Of a DNA stretch of 50,885 nucleotides, positions 8,892 through 17,862 are shown one piece after another; positions within the stretch are counted from its first letter, which is position 1; every line of letters starts with the position of its first letter. The DNA is taken from NCBI GenBank assembly GCA_947464275.1, contig CANHVU010000024.1, forward strand, positions 1-50,885, given 5' to 3'. Position numbers and translations under genes: made by a program. This DNA is from Bacteroidota bacterium. GTDB lineage: Bacteria; Bacteroidota; Bacteroidia; UKL13-3. The notes under the pieces are model-generated. The model searched no databases. It worked only from the letters and a program-made list of their open reading frames with translations, and was not told the origin of the DNA.

Positions 8892-9287
8892 ATGAAAAAG
8901 CAAATTTTACAAATACTATTTTTAATTAGTATAATTCTATTTATGGGCTGCGAAAAATCCATTGTAGAGCCTACTTTAGCTTTAAAGCTAGTAAATGAAC
9001 CGACATCAACCAAAGGCAAAGTTGAAATTTATAATCATATTGGCAATCAAGGCGCAATAAGACTTTATATAAATGGTGATTTTGTAACTAGTTTGCCAAA
9101 TTATTTCAGCAGCACAAGTAATTTTGATTGTGGTTATTCAACCAGCACTTTAGCTGTATATACTGGCAACAATTTAGAAGAAGGTTCATATTATTATGAA
9201 ATCAGGAATTCTAATGGAGTAACGATAATTAGCAATTACTTTTATATTTCACCAGATAATTGTACACCTGTTAACCTTTTTTATTAA
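8892..9287 (+). CDS. Small lipoprotein of unknown function
   Basis: 131 residues. A hydrophobic N-terminal segment ends in lipobox FMGC with Cys at about 20, so it is probably a membrane-anchored lipoprotein. The mature part is predicted beta-rich: short alternating strands, GDFVTSLPNYF, and YYYEIRNSNGVTI near the end, like a small Ig-like or jelly-roll domain. Two cysteines (FDCGY, DNCTP) could form a disulfide. It sits 15 bases after the CsgG-like gene and 2 bases before the next gene, so it is almost certainly co-transcribed. I do not recognise a named family. Confidence 0.65.
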   Translation: MKKQILQILFLISIILFMGCEKSIVEPTLALKLVNEPTSTKGKVEIYNHIGNQGAIRLYINGDFVTSLPNYFSSTSNFDCGYSTSTLAVYTGNNLEEGSYYYEIRNSNGVTIISNYFYISPDNCTPVNLFY

Positions 9288-9289
9288 AA

Positions 9290-10615
9290 ATGAAAAAACT
9301 TGTAAAAAAGTCAATTATAACTATTGTCATAATGACAACTTTGGTTCTAGGAATTTATGCTCAAACAGAATTAATGTATAAATCTCCAAATAAAGTACCA
9401 GTAAATCAAGATTGGCGAAATGAATTAAAAAAACAAAAGGAAATGGAAAAACAATTTCAAGAACTTTGGAAAATTCGTCAGAAAACCTTAGATACTTTCT
9501 ATAATAACATTTTTAACTTACCAAAAAGAATAAAATTTGAATTTGGCTTGAATCTTGGATTTGTTTTTGGCGGACTTTATAATTATGAAACATATAAAAG
9601 TGGATTTAAATATGAGGCAAAGGAAATAAACCTAAACCCAGCGTTATGTGCAGGACTTAATTTTAATATTTATTGGCCTTTAGCAAAACGCTTAAATTTA
9701 TTAACAGGGACTTCAATAGGATTGGATATATTTGAGTTTGAAACAAAAAAACCAAATCCAAATCCTTTTTTAAAGGATGAAATAGTAAAAGATAATATGT
9801 ATACTATTAATTGGAGTGGTAATTTAGGATTAATGTATAATCCTAAAAAATTTGTGATTCATAATTATGTTCAGTTTGGTAAAGTATTTTCTCCATCTTC
9901 TGATTTCTTCAGAAATGTATTTGGTATAGGTATTAGATCACTAAATTATTTAGTTACAATTAATTATAGATATTCAGGAGGTACATTAATAAATGTAACC
10001 CAAAAGTCAGAAACGGCTGAACAAGAAAGAAGTTACAGTTCAGATGCAATTTTTCTTACATTTAGTATTATTGGTCCTAAATTAACTCCAAAGGAAAAAG
10101 AAGTAGTCAAAAAAATTAAAGCTAAATATAGTACTGAAGTAAAATTGGTAATTAATGGAAATACACCTGATTTAATAAACCAAAATTTGATACCTCAAAC
10201 AAATTACGCTGAACCACTCAAAGAGTCAATTTATAAAGATTTTTCAGATTCTACATTGAATGATTTATTGCAATTAGCATTAAAAAAAGAAGAGTTTGAA
10301 AAGGCAGACGCCATTCAAATGGAAATAAACAAAAGAATACAACAAAATAAATATGCCAAAAGCAGTAATGAAGAGTTAAAAATACTACTTGAAAATGCCT
10401 TAAAAATGGAAGATTATAAATCGGCAGAAGATATTCAACTTGAAATAGACAAAAGAGTTAAAGATAAAATAGATGTTAATAGCAAAACAAGGCAAACAAA
10501 TAAACCAACTCAAAAAACCTTAAAAGAGCTAGAAGTAGAATTGAAAAAAGCCATGGATACTGAAGATTACAAAAAAGCAGATGAAATACAGAAAGAAATT
10601 AATAAAATAAAATAA
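9290..10615 (+). CDS. Exported barrel-like protein with three C-terminal UVR-like helical repeats
   Basis: 441 residues with a signal peptide ending YAQ at about 25. A short charged coiled segment (about 42-66) is followed by a region rich in alternating Gly/aromatic strands (about 80-265: FEFGLNLGFVFGG, LCAGLNFNIYW, GNLGLMY, YRYSGG), compatible with an outer-membrane beta-barrel. Residues 321-349, 359-393 and 410-441 are three copies of a helical-hairpin motif of the form L..L..A...E.Y..A..IQ.EI.KR, which resembles the UVR motif of UvrB, UvrC and ClpC. The last repeat is nearly identical to that of the next protein. The gene starts 2 bases after the previous stop and ends 2 before the next start. 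No function is known to me. Confidence 0.6.
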   Translation: MKKLVKKSIITIVIMTTLVLGIYAQTELMYKSPNKVPVNQDWRNELKKQKEMEKQFQELWKIRQKTLDTFYNNIFNLPKRIKFEFGLNLGFVFGGLYNYETYKSGFKYEAKEINLNPALCAGLNFNIYWPLAKRLNLLTGTSIGLDIFEFETKKPNPNPFLKDEIVKDNMYTINWSGNLGLMYNPKKFVIHNYVQFGKVFSPSSDFFRNVFGIGIRSLNYLVTINYRYSGGTLINVTQKSETAEQERSYSSDAIFLTFSIIGPKLTPKEKEVVKKIKAKYSTEVKLVINGNTPDLINQNLIPQTNYAEPLKESIYKDFSDSTLNDLLQLALKKEEFEKADAIQMEINKRIQQNKYAKSSNEELKILLENALKMEDYKSAEDIQLEIDKRVKDKIDVNSKTRQTNKPTQKTLKELEVELKKAMDTEDYKKADEIQKEINKIK

Positions 10616-10617
10616 CA

Positions 10618-11679
10618 ATGAAACTAGCAACGACAATAATAATTTCTTTATTATCAATAAATGGTTTGTTAGCTCAAAACTCAGATTTGTTTTATAAAAA
10701 AACTGAGACTAAACAAGAATTAACTAGTAATATATCAAGTAAAAATAATATTTTAAAAGGTGGACAAAAATCTTTTCATGTGAATTTAGGTGATGCTCGC
10801 GCTATTGGTATTGGATATAAAATGAATATTGGTAAAGATTTTAGTTTCGGTCCAGGCATTCATTTTGGGGTCATATCCGATGGATTTGAATCAATAAACT
10901 TATTTAAGGTTTCAGGTTTGTTTAGGTACAGACCTAATAATGCATACTTAAAATTTGGTCCTTATTTTACCATGCCAATTTCAGGAGGATTTGTATATGA
11001 TTTTGAAGACATTATAGAAACACCTGGCTTTGCAATTGGAGGTGGTTACGAATTTATGAAAGGTTTTGATATTGGGCTAACCGAAAACATTGACTTATTC
11101 CTAATGGAGTTTGACGACCCATTAGCATTACTTCCAACCATTAGTTTAAGCTACCATTTTGGAGAACCAAAATATACACAAAACGCTAAACCTTTAAATA
11201 CTCAAAATCAATCAACTCCTAACTATAATTTAGTACCAATTGAGTCTAGCTCACCCGCTCCTACAACACCAACAAATGTCAAAACTGATTATTCAAAATA
11301 CAGTGATGAAGAACTTAAAAAACTTTTAGACCAAGCAACTACAGCCGAAAAATATAATGAAGCTAACGATATTCAAACTGAAATAACCAAAAGAACCGAG
11401 CAAAATAAATATACCAAACTAAGCACCGAAGAATTAAAGAAACAATTAGAGGCTGCCTTAAAATCAGAGGATTATGCCAAAGTAGAAGCCCTACAAAAGG
11501 AAATAGACAAAAGAGCCCGCCAGAAAAAAGATAAAACCACACCAGATAATAATAGCAAACAACCAAATAAAAAATCAATAAAAGATTTAGAAGAAGACCT
11601 TAAAAAAACCATGGAAGCCGAAGATTACAAGAAAGCAGATGAAATTCAAAAGGAAATAAACAAACTTAAAAAACCATAA
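10618..11679 (+). CDS. Outer-membrane beta-barrel-like protein with three C-terminal UVR-like repeats
   Basis: 353 residues, signal peptide ending LAQ at about 20. Residues about 50-185 look like a small OmpA/OMP-type barrel (FHVNLGDARAIGIGYKMNIG, FGPGIHFGVIS, YLKFGPYFTMPISGG, ending ISLSYHFG). After a Pro/Thr/Ser linker (about 186-227) come three UVR-like hairpins at 228-260, 269-302 and 320-350, built on EELKK.L..A...E.Y..A..IQ.EI.KR. The architecture parallels the preceding gene, so the two probably arose by duplication with drift in the barrel. In this topology the repeats may lie in the periplasm or on the surface. Spacing indicates co-transcription. Partners are unknown. Confidence 0.65.
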   Translation: MKLATTIIISLLSINGLLAQNSDLFYKKTETKQELTSNISSKNNILKGGQKSFHVNLGDARAIGIGYKMNIGKDFSFGPGIHFGVISDGFESINLFKVSGLFRYRPNNAYLKFGPYFTMPISGGFVYDFEDIIETPGFAIGGGYEFMKGFDIGLTENIDLFLMEFDDPLALLPTISLSYHFGEPKYTQNAKPLNTQNQSTPNYNLVPIESSSPAPTTPTNVKTDYSKYSDEELKKLLDQATTAEKYNEANDIQTEITKRTEQNKYTKLSTEELKKQLEAALKSEDYAKVEALQKEIDKRARQKKDKTTPDNNSKQPNKKSIKDLEEDLKKTMEAEDYKKADEIQKEINKLKKP

Positions 11680-11690
11680 ACTAAACTGAT

Positions 11691-12608
11691 ATGAAAATTA
11701 AATTTTACACACTTTGGTTAGTTGCAATTACAGTTGTAGCGATCAGTTCATGCCAAAGTATCACATCTACAGCTAGGCTTTATTCTGAACAAGGTATTTC
11801 AGCAGATAAAGTAAAAATGCGAACAGTGGCAATTATTCCAAATAGAATGCCAATCAGTATGCAAGACCCAGAGTATTGGAGAAATTACAATTGGCAATTA
11901 ATAGCTAATAATTTCACTGCAAAGGGTTATAGGGTAATTGATTACAATACGACCGTAAATTTATTTACACGTTCTGGGTTACCATTGGAAGATACCAAAA
12001 GCTCCCGCGATAAATACGCAGATTTTGCAAACGAAATAAATGCAGAACTTGTGGTAATTCCTTATTATGGCACCTCTTACAATATGCAAAGTGGTTTTTT
12101 GAATAATACACACAAATATTTAAGTATTGGTTCATTGCAATTTTATTATGCACCTAAGAATGATTTTTTAGCCAGAATAGATTTTGAAGGAAATTTTGAA
12201 ACGCAAACTACTGCACCGGGTGCATATGCCATAATAGGACTTTTACCTTCTTTGCTAATTGACCCAACAGATCCAGAATCTGCATCAAGTATTGGCGTTT
12301 TAACAAGTCTTTCTAGTTTATGCTTTTTAATAAATGATTTGTCGGCACCTACCAACCCAAAGAAAAATTGGGAAACTGCTTTCAATTACGGAATTTCAAA
12401 GGCTACTAGTTCTTTTTTTGATAAATATAGCCCAAGTGTAAGTAATTTCAATTACGAACCTACAAAGCCAAATGTAGCCCCAGCAACCAGTAATTACTCT
12501 AGCTTTAGCATTGAGGAATTAGAATTATTAAAGAAAAATGCGGTAGAGAAAAAAGACTTTAAAAAAGCTGCTGAATTAAAATCAGAAATTGATAGTAGAA
12601 AAAAATAA
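11691..12608 (+). CDS. Lipoprotein with CsgG/GNA1162-like alpha/beta domain and one UVR-like motif
   Basis: 305 residues. The lipobox ISSC puts the lipidated Cys at about 21. The mature part begins with a region (about 35-125) having the pattern of small alpha/beta envelope domains of the CsgG/DUF799 kind: RTVAIIPNRMP, GYRVIDYNTTVNLF, INAELVVIPYYGTSY. A hydrophobic Gly/Pro-rich stretch near 170-210 may touch the membrane. The C-terminal 34 residues (272-305, IEELELLKKNAVEKKDFKKA and on) are one UVR-like hairpin like those in the two preceding proteins. It starts 11 bases after the upstream stop and ends 4 bases before the next ATG. Domain assignment is tentative; lipoprotein status is good. 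Confidence 0.6.
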   Translation: MKIKFYTLWLVAITVVAISSCQSITSTARLYSEQGISADKVKMRTVAIIPNRMPISMQDPEYWRNYNWQLIANNFTAKGYRVIDYNTTVNLFTRSGLPLEDTKSSRDKYADFANEINAELVVIPYYGTSYNMQSGFLNNTHKYLSIGSLQFYYAPKNDFLARIDFEGNFETQTTAPGAYAIIGLLPSLLIDPTDPESASSIGVLTSLSSLCFLINDLSAPTNPKKNWETAFNYGISKATSSFFDKYSPSVSNFNYEPTKPNVAPATSNYSSFSIEELELLKKNAVEKKDFKKAAELKSEIDSRKK

Positions 12609-12612
12609 TTCC

Positions 12613-13989
12613 ATGAAAACCAATATCAAGTATTTTTTAGTTGTATGCTGGGCCTTATTTAAAATAAGTGCACAAGCCCAAACAACAACACCTGAATGGG
12701 TAACAAAATACCCTCTTAATTCAGATTATTTTATTGGCATAACCTATGCTGATAAAAAACTTGATAATTACATGGAGGCTGCAAAAAGTAAAGCATTACA
12801 AAGTTTGGCCAATGAAATTACAGTGAAAATAATTGGCCAAACTTCGCTTCAAACCATTGAAATAAATCAAAAGGTAAAACAAAGCTATATAAGTTCGGTA
12901 ACTACCGAAACCATTAAAGAACTAGAAGGCTACGAATTAGTTGATAGTTGGCAAGATAAACAACAATATTGGGTTTACTATCGACTAAGTAAAAAGGACT
13001 ATTACCAAGCAAAAAAGGATAAAGCAAATTCAGCTTTACAAATTGCAAAAAACTATGTAATGCTAGGAATGGAAAGTTTTAATGGAGCCAATTACAAACA
13101 AGGTTTAAATTATTATTTTATGGCTACCAATCAAATTCAAAACTACTTGTACTTTGAATATGATATAGAACTAAAGCAGCAAATAAATGCACTGTATCAA
13201 GATGCTTACAAAAATGTGAGTGATTTTTACGCTCAAATTAACATAAAAGCACCAAGTCAGCATATTAAGCTTAAACCCTATCAATTAAACAATTACATAC
13301 TAAGCTTAAATATTCAAAACAAACAAAGTTTAAAACCCATTGCCAATTTTCCTTTCGCTATAAAAGTAGTTAGCGGTCAAGCTAATATTGAAACTAACAA
13401 CAAATTAGTTAACGAAAATGGAAATTTAAATTTTAAAATAAACAGTTTTGGAACCAAAAGTAAAGTACACAGTTTTAAAATAAGTATTGATAAAGACGAT
13501 TTGTTTAACGAATACATTAAATCGAATAACTTATTGGCTATTGATTTATATAAAAAAATAAATTGCGAAACCACCATAGAAATAGAAAGTGAAAGTTTAT
13601 TTGTATTTATTAAATCGAACGAAAAAGCATTTAATATAAAAACCAAAGAACTGTTTCTAGCCAATGCTATAAAAAGTTATTTATTACAAAATGGAGTTAG
13701 CATTACCAATAATTTAAGTGAAGCTAACTATTGTTTAGATATTGAAGCCAATACCACCAAAGGAAATATAGCTTACGATATGCAAGTAGTTTATTTAGAT
13801 GCAATAATTATACTTAACAAATCGAAAAATACTGTTTTTACAAAAAACTTTAACGGAGTAAAAGGACTGAAAGCCACTGAAAGTGCTGCTTCTTACGAAT
13901 CGTATCAAAAGCTAATTCGTAAGTTTGAAAATGAACTTTATGCAGAGTTACTGAAAGAAATGGGGTTAATTAACAATAACGAAGAATAA
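12613..13989 (+). CDS. Exported protein with N-terminal LPP20-like domain
   Basis: 458 residues with a signal peptide ending AQAQ. The first mature ~120 residues carry the LPP20/FlgP-like layout: PEWVTKYP, then YFIGITYADK, an AKSKALQSLANEI helix, a strand-rich TSLQTIEIN segment, and LVDSWQDKQQYWVYYRL, followed by a helix rich in Lys/Ala. The long remainder alternates beta-rich stretches with a C-terminal helical end and has no family I can name. I use the ATG at 12613; the frame extends to a TTG at 12589, which would overlap the previous gene and spoil the signal peptide. LPP20-type proteins elsewhere partner with CsgG/FlgO-type ones, as here. Confidence 0.6.
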   Translation: MKTNIKYFLVVCWALFKISAQAQTTTPEWVTKYPLNSDYFIGITYADKKLDNYMEAAKSKALQSLANEITVKIIGQTSLQTIEINQKVKQSYISSVTTETIKELEGYELVDSWQDKQQYWVYYRLSKKDYYQAKKDKANSALQIAKNYVMLGMESFNGANYKQGLNYYFMATNQIQNYLYFEYDIELKQQINALYQDAYKNVSDFYAQINIKAPSQHIKLKPYQLNNYILSLNIQNKQSLKPIANFPFAIKVVSGQANIETNNKLVNENGNLNFKINSFGTKSKVHSFKISIDKDDLFNEYIKSNNLLAIDLYKKINCETTIEIESESLFVFIKSNEKAFNIKTKELFLANAIKSYLLQNGVSITNNLSEANYCLDIEANTTKGNIAYDMQVVYLDAIIILNKSKNTVFTKNFNGVKGLKATESAASYESYQKLIRKFENELYAELLKEMGLINNNEE

Positions 13990-14122
13990 AATATCAAACA
14001 AAATAAATATAAACAACAACAAATTAAGCACTTGTCAATTAAATTAAACTTATAATAAGTTTGGCACAACAATTGGAAGTGTTAAAAAAAATTTATTAAT
14101 TGCAAACAAAACAACTAAAATT

Positions 14123-14695
14123 ATGAAAAAGTTTATTTATGTATTTGCTGCCGTATTAGTAGTAGCAGCTGTATCTTGTAAATCGAAAAAAGGTGCTAAA
14201 ACCACAGTTGACAAAGACTCTGGAATGGAAGTTTTAAACTTACCATGCGATGAGTATAGAAGCTCAACAGAAACTGCTTTTAGAGCCACCCAGTCACAAA
14301 AAAGTTCTGACTTATCGTTATCTCGCGAAAAAGCTTTAGTAGTAGCAAAACAAAGATTAGCAGGTTTGGTTGAAACAAAAATCAAATCGGTAACTGATAG
14401 ATATGTAGACGAATACCAAACCAATGCCGGTTTAGAGATGAAAGGTAAATTCAATAACTTAACCCGCGAAATCATCAACCAACAATTAAATGATGTGAAA
14501 ATTCTTTGCGAAAAAACAGTTCGCGAAAAAGATGGTTCATTTACAACTTATGTAGCTGTAGAAATGAATAAAGATGCTTTAAAAACTGCTATGGAAAGCA
14601 AACTTTCTGACAAAGCTAAATTAGCAGTAGATTACGACAAAATGAAATTTGAACAAATCTATAATGAAGAAATGAAAAAATTAGACGAAAAATAA
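14123..14695 (+). CDS. LPP20-like lipoprotein
   Basis: 190 residues. The signal peptide ends at lipobox AVSC (Cys about 19). The mature part reads PCDEYRSSTETAFRATQSQKSSDLSLSR..., then EKALVVAKQRLAGLVETKIKSVTD, a helix-strand unit like LPP20 domains, then SFTTYVAVEMNKDALKTAME and a Lys/Glu-rich C terminus. It lies 133 bases after the preceding LPP20-like gene, so it may have its own promoter, but it is on the same strand and followed directly by a strong terminator that ends the cluster. Codon use here is less AT-extreme than in its neighbours, compatible with high expression. Function unknown. Confidence 0.65.
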   Translation: MKKFIYVFAAVLVVAAVSCKSKKGAKTTVDKDSGMEVLNLPCDEYRSSTETAFRATQSQKSSDLSLSREKALVVAKQRLAGLVETKIKSVTDRYVDEYQTNAGLEMKGKFNNLTREIINQQLNDVKILCEKTVREKDGSFTTYVAVEMNKDALKTAMESKLSDKAKLAVDYDKMKFEQIYNEEMKKLDEK

Positions 14696-14715
14696 GTCTA
14701 ACATTTAATAAAACT

Positions 14716-14750
14716 AAAAGCGACTACCCTTTAAAGTAGTCGCTTTTTTT
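14716..14750 (+). terminator. Rho-independent terminator ending the envelope cluster
   Basis: A perfect 12-base stem (AAAAGCGACTAC with its complement) around an 8-base loop is followed by a T run. It lies 20 bases after the stop of the last cluster gene. Confidence 0.9.
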
Positions 14751-14764
14751 ATGTAATAAAACTT

Positions 14765-14772
14765 TACTTTTG
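14765..14772 (+). promoter_or_regulatory. Bacteroidota -7 box (TACTTTTG) for aroC
   Basis: TACTTTTG matches TAnnTTTG and ends 10 bases before the aroC ATG, downstream of the cluster terminator. So aroC is probably transcribed on its own with a very short leader. Confidence 0.5.
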
Positions 14773-14782
14773 TTTTAAAATT

Positions 14783-15859
14783 ATGGCAGGAAATTCGTTT
14801 GGAAATATTTTTAAAATAACCACTTTTGGCGAAAGCCATGGAAATGCATTAGGTGTAGTAATTGATGGTGTTTTACCAAATATTGAATTTGATTACCAAT
14901 TGGTTCAAGCTGATTTGGATAAACGTAAACCAGGCCAATCCAAAATTACTACTGAAAGAATTGAAGATAATGAATTTGAAATAATCAGTGGATTATTTGA
15001 AGGAAGAACAACCGGTGCGCCATTAACCATTATTGTAAAAAATAAAAACCAACAATCATCCGATTACGAGCATTTAAAAGATGTATTTAGGCCATCCCAT
15101 GCCGATTACACTTACCAACAAAAATACGGGATACGAGATTACCGAGGCGGTGGTCGCCAATCAGCTCGCGAAACAGTATCAAGAGTATTAGCAGGTTCAG
15201 TTGCTAAAATGATTTTACAAAAAATAGGTATACAAATACATGCATTCGTAAATCAAATTCATAGCATTAAGTTGGAAACACCTATTAATGAAATAGATTT
15301 TAGCTTAATAGAACAAAATATAGTACGGTGTCCGAATCCAGAAACTGCCAATAAAATGATTGCCTTAATAGAACAAATAAAAGCCGAAGGCAATTCAGTT
15401 GGTGGCATTATTACTTGTGTTTGTAAAGGTGTTCCTGTAGGATTAGGCGAGCCTGTTTTTAATAAACTACATGCTGAACTTGGAAAAGCCATGCTCAGTA
15501 TTAATGCTTGTAAAGGTTTTGAAATAGGTAGTGGATTTGAAAGTGTATTGCTCAAAGGCAGTGAGCATAATGATGAATTTGAATTCAATAATGAACAAGT
15601 TAAAACACAAACTAATCATAGTGGAGGCATTCAAGGAGGAATCAGTAATGGCATGGATATCGTATTTAAAACAGCTTTTAAACCAGTTTCTACCATCAAA
15701 CAGAATCAAAATACCATCAATGCTACTTTTGAAAACATTGATTTTAAGGCCGAAGGCCGCCACGACCCTTGCGTAGTTCCAAGAGCAGTCCCAATTGTTG
15801 AGGCAATGGCTGCATTGGTTTTAGTCGATTTTTACCTTTTTAATAAAGTTTACCATTAA
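14783..15859 (+). CDS. aroC: Chorismate synthase
   Basis: Converts 5-enolpyruvylshikimate-3-phosphate to chorismate using reduced FMN, the last common step of aromatic amino acid and folate/menaquinone precursor synthesis in the cytosol. Family signatures: TFGESHGNALGVVIDG near the N terminus, RPSHADYTYQQKYG and RDYRGGGRQSARET near 105-130, and RHDPCVVPRAVPIVEAM near the C terminus. Length 358 is normal. Start: ATG at 14783, MAGNSFGNIFK being the typical N terminus. No other shikimate gene is adjacent. Confidence 0.97.
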   Translation: MAGNSFGNIFKITTFGESHGNALGVVIDGVLPNIEFDYQLVQADLDKRKPGQSKITTERIEDNEFEIISGLFEGRTTGAPLTIIVKNKNQQSSDYEHLKDVFRPSHADYTYQQKYGIRDYRGGGRQSARETVSRVLAGSVAKMILQKIGIQIHAFVNQIHSIKLETPINEIDFSLIEQNIVRCPNPETANKMIALIEQIKAEGNSVGGIITCVCKGVPVGLGEPVFNKLHAELGKAMLSINACKGFEIGSGFESVLLKGSEHNDEFEFNNEQVKTQTNHSGGIQGGISNGMDIVFKTAFKPVSTIKQNQNTINATFENIDFKAEGRHDPCVVPRAVPIVEAMAALVLVDFYLFNKVYH

Positions 15860-15971
15860 TAAAACTGCACTATTACTATTTAGTCTTTTTTAGAATTTTA
15901 CTCACTTCAAACAAAGCCAAGTAAATAATTCAAAAATTTATTACTTTATTTACAACCTTAAATAATTGTAA

Positions 15972-17819
15972 ATGAAGAGAATTTTAATTGCAGCCTTTTT
16001 ATTGTTTTCGATAAATAGCTTTGCTCAAACTGTAGTGCCTTGTATTACAGATGAACTTTACGTAAAATCAATACAAGAAAATCCATTATTAAAAGTTGAG
16101 GAAGAACGTGGTAATGAACTAGCACGCCAATATGCATCACAACTAAGTTTGTCAAAAAAAGGAACAGTAATTTACATTCCAGTTGTTTTTCATGTAATTC
16201 ACAAATATGGTTTTGAAAATATTTCGCAAGCTCAAGTAAATGATGCTTTGAGAGTTATGAACGAGGATTTTAGAAAAATGGCAGGTACTAAAGGAGGGGC
16301 AAGTACTGATAGCCGATCAGTAGATGCTGAAATAGAATTTAGATTAGCCCAAGTCGATCCTAACGGAAATCCAACTGATGGTGTAAATAGAATTTTTAAC
16401 ACTTCAGGAACAGATAACGGAACCGATGCAACAAAAGCATTAAGCTATTGGGATAGTAATAAATATTTTAACGTTTGGGTGGTAAATGTAATTAACAGCT
16501 CATCTGCACCATCTGGTTCTATTATTCTAGGTTATGCGCAATTCCCAACCTCTCGTCAACAAAGACCAAGTACCGATGGTATTATTGTTAGAGCTGACCA
16601 AGTTGGAAATATTGGTGTGGCGCAAACAAGCCAAGCAGGAAGAACCGTAACGCATGAAGCAGGACATTGGTGTGGTTTATACCATCCATTTCAAGGTGGT
16701 TGCGTTGGTGGTACATCAAGTAATTGTGCCTCACAAGGTGATCAAGTTTGTGACACCCCTCCTGTAGCTTCATCAACTAGCGGTTGCCCCAATAGCCAGA
16801 ATTCATGTACTAATGATGTGCCTGATTTACCAGATAATATTAAAAACTTTATGGACTATGCTGACGGAACCTGCATGGATATGTATACTGCTGGCCAATC
16901 TGTAAGAATGAAAAGCTTGATGCAAACATACAGATCAAATATTTATTCTACCAATAATTTAAGTGCAGCTGGTTTAAATGCTGATGGTACATACAAAACT
17001 TTAACTGCTTCAACCATTAAGGCTCCATTCTTAATTGATTTTAATGGCAATACACCTTATTGGATTATTGAAAACTTTATGAATGCAACTAACGGTTGGA
17101 AAGTGAATTATCAACTTGGTTCAAATGACGGTACCTGTATGTTTATAAATAGCTATGCAAATGGTGCTAACAGTATTTTAAATACTCGTGATGCATTTCA
17201 TACTAGCAATATTGATATAACTAGCTTAGCAAAACCCACTTTAAAATTTAAAATAGCACATGCAAGAAGAGTAAGTGCTGCTACCGATCAAATAAACTTA
17301 TTTGTATCAGACAATTTTGGAAGAACTGAAATTTTAGCTAAAACTTTTACCGTTACTGATATTGAAACAGCTGATGTACAAGGAACGGCAGCATTTACAC
17401 CAACAGCATCACAATGGAAAACTTTAAGTTTAGATTTATCACCTTACAAAACATATACTAATTTTAGGGCACGTTTTGAATTACAATCACGCAGAGGAAA
17501 CAATACTTATATTGATGATATACAAATTGGAGAATTCGTGAATGGGGTTGATGATATAAAAAATAAAATAAACTTATCAATTAATCCAAATCCGAGTAAC
17601 GGTTTTTCAGTATTATCATTTACAAATACTACAAAATCAAACACTTTAATTAACATTTTTGATGTAAGTGGTAAATTTGTAAAAAACATAACGGATAATG
17701 AATTGCCTGCTGGTGAGCATCAAATTGAAATTAACTCAACAGAGTTAGATAAAGGAATGTATTTTGTAAAAGTAACACAAAATGGTAATAGCTATACCAT
17801 TAAATGGTTAGTTAATTAA
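15972..17819 (+). CDS. Secreted M43-family zinc metalloprotease with T9SS sorting domain
   Basis: A 615-residue exported protease of the pappalysin/cytophagalysin family (M43B). Signal peptide ends FAQ at about 19. The catalytic zinc motif HEAGHWCGLYH is at 228-238, and the Met-turn is in the NFMDYADGTCMDMYT region. A jelly-roll or MAM-like adhesion domain follows (about 360-525). The last ~80 residues are a type A T9SS C-terminal domain: SINPNPSNG, then INIFDVSGK, and a final KGMYFVKVTQNG strand. It would be exported through the Sec and then type IX systems to the surface or medium and probably degrades proteins for nutrition. It stands alone between aroC and the helicase and ends in a strong terminator. 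Substrate not readable. Confidence 0.92.
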   Translation: MKRILIAAFLLFSINSFAQTVVPCITDELYVKSIQENPLLKVEEERGNELARQYASQLSLSKKGTVIYIPVVFHVIHKYGFENISQAQVNDALRVMNEDFRKMAGTKGGASTDSRSVDAEIEFRLAQVDPNGNPTDGVNRIFNTSGTDNGTDATKALSYWDSNKYFNVWVVNVINSSSAPSGSIILGYAQFPTSRQQRPSTDGIIVRADQVGNIGVAQTSQAGRTVTHEAGHWCGLYHPFQGGCVGGTSSNCASQGDQVCDTPPVASSTSGCPNSQNSCTNDVPDLPDNIKNFMDYADGTCMDMYTAGQSVRMKSLMQTYRSNIYSTNNLSAAGLNADGTYKTLTASTIKAPFLIDFNGNTPYWIIENFMNATNGWKVNYQLGSNDGTCMFINSYANGANSILNTRDAFHTSNIDITSLAKPTLKFKIAHARRVSAATDQINLFVSDNFGRTEILAKTFTVTDIETADVQGTAAFTPTASQWKTLSLDLSPYKTYTNFRARFELQSRRGNNTYIDDIQIGEFVNGVDDIKNKINLSINPNPSNGFSVLSFTNTTKSNTLINIFDVSGKFVKNITDNELPAGEHQIEINSTELDKGMYFVKVTQNGNSYTIKWLVN

Positions 17820-17822
17820 TTT

Positions 17823-17862
17823 AAACAAAAAAGAGGCAATAAATATTGCCTCTTTTTTGTTT
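17823..17862. terminator. Bidirectional rho-independent terminator between M43 protease and helicase
   Basis: Perfect inverted repeat: arms of about 18-19 bases (17823-17841 and 17844-17862, core GAGGCAATA) with A/T runs on both sides. It serves both convergent genes and overlaps the last base pairs of the helicase gene. Confidence 0.92.

Noticed and set aside
14137-14478. 113-codon minus-strand frame opposite the LPP20-like lipoprotein
   Set aside because: Wholly antisense to a lipoprotein gene with a convincing signal peptide; no family recognised.
15467-15776. Open frames inside aroC on both strands
   Set aside because: Shadows of the chorismate synthase gene; they show no independent start context or domain.
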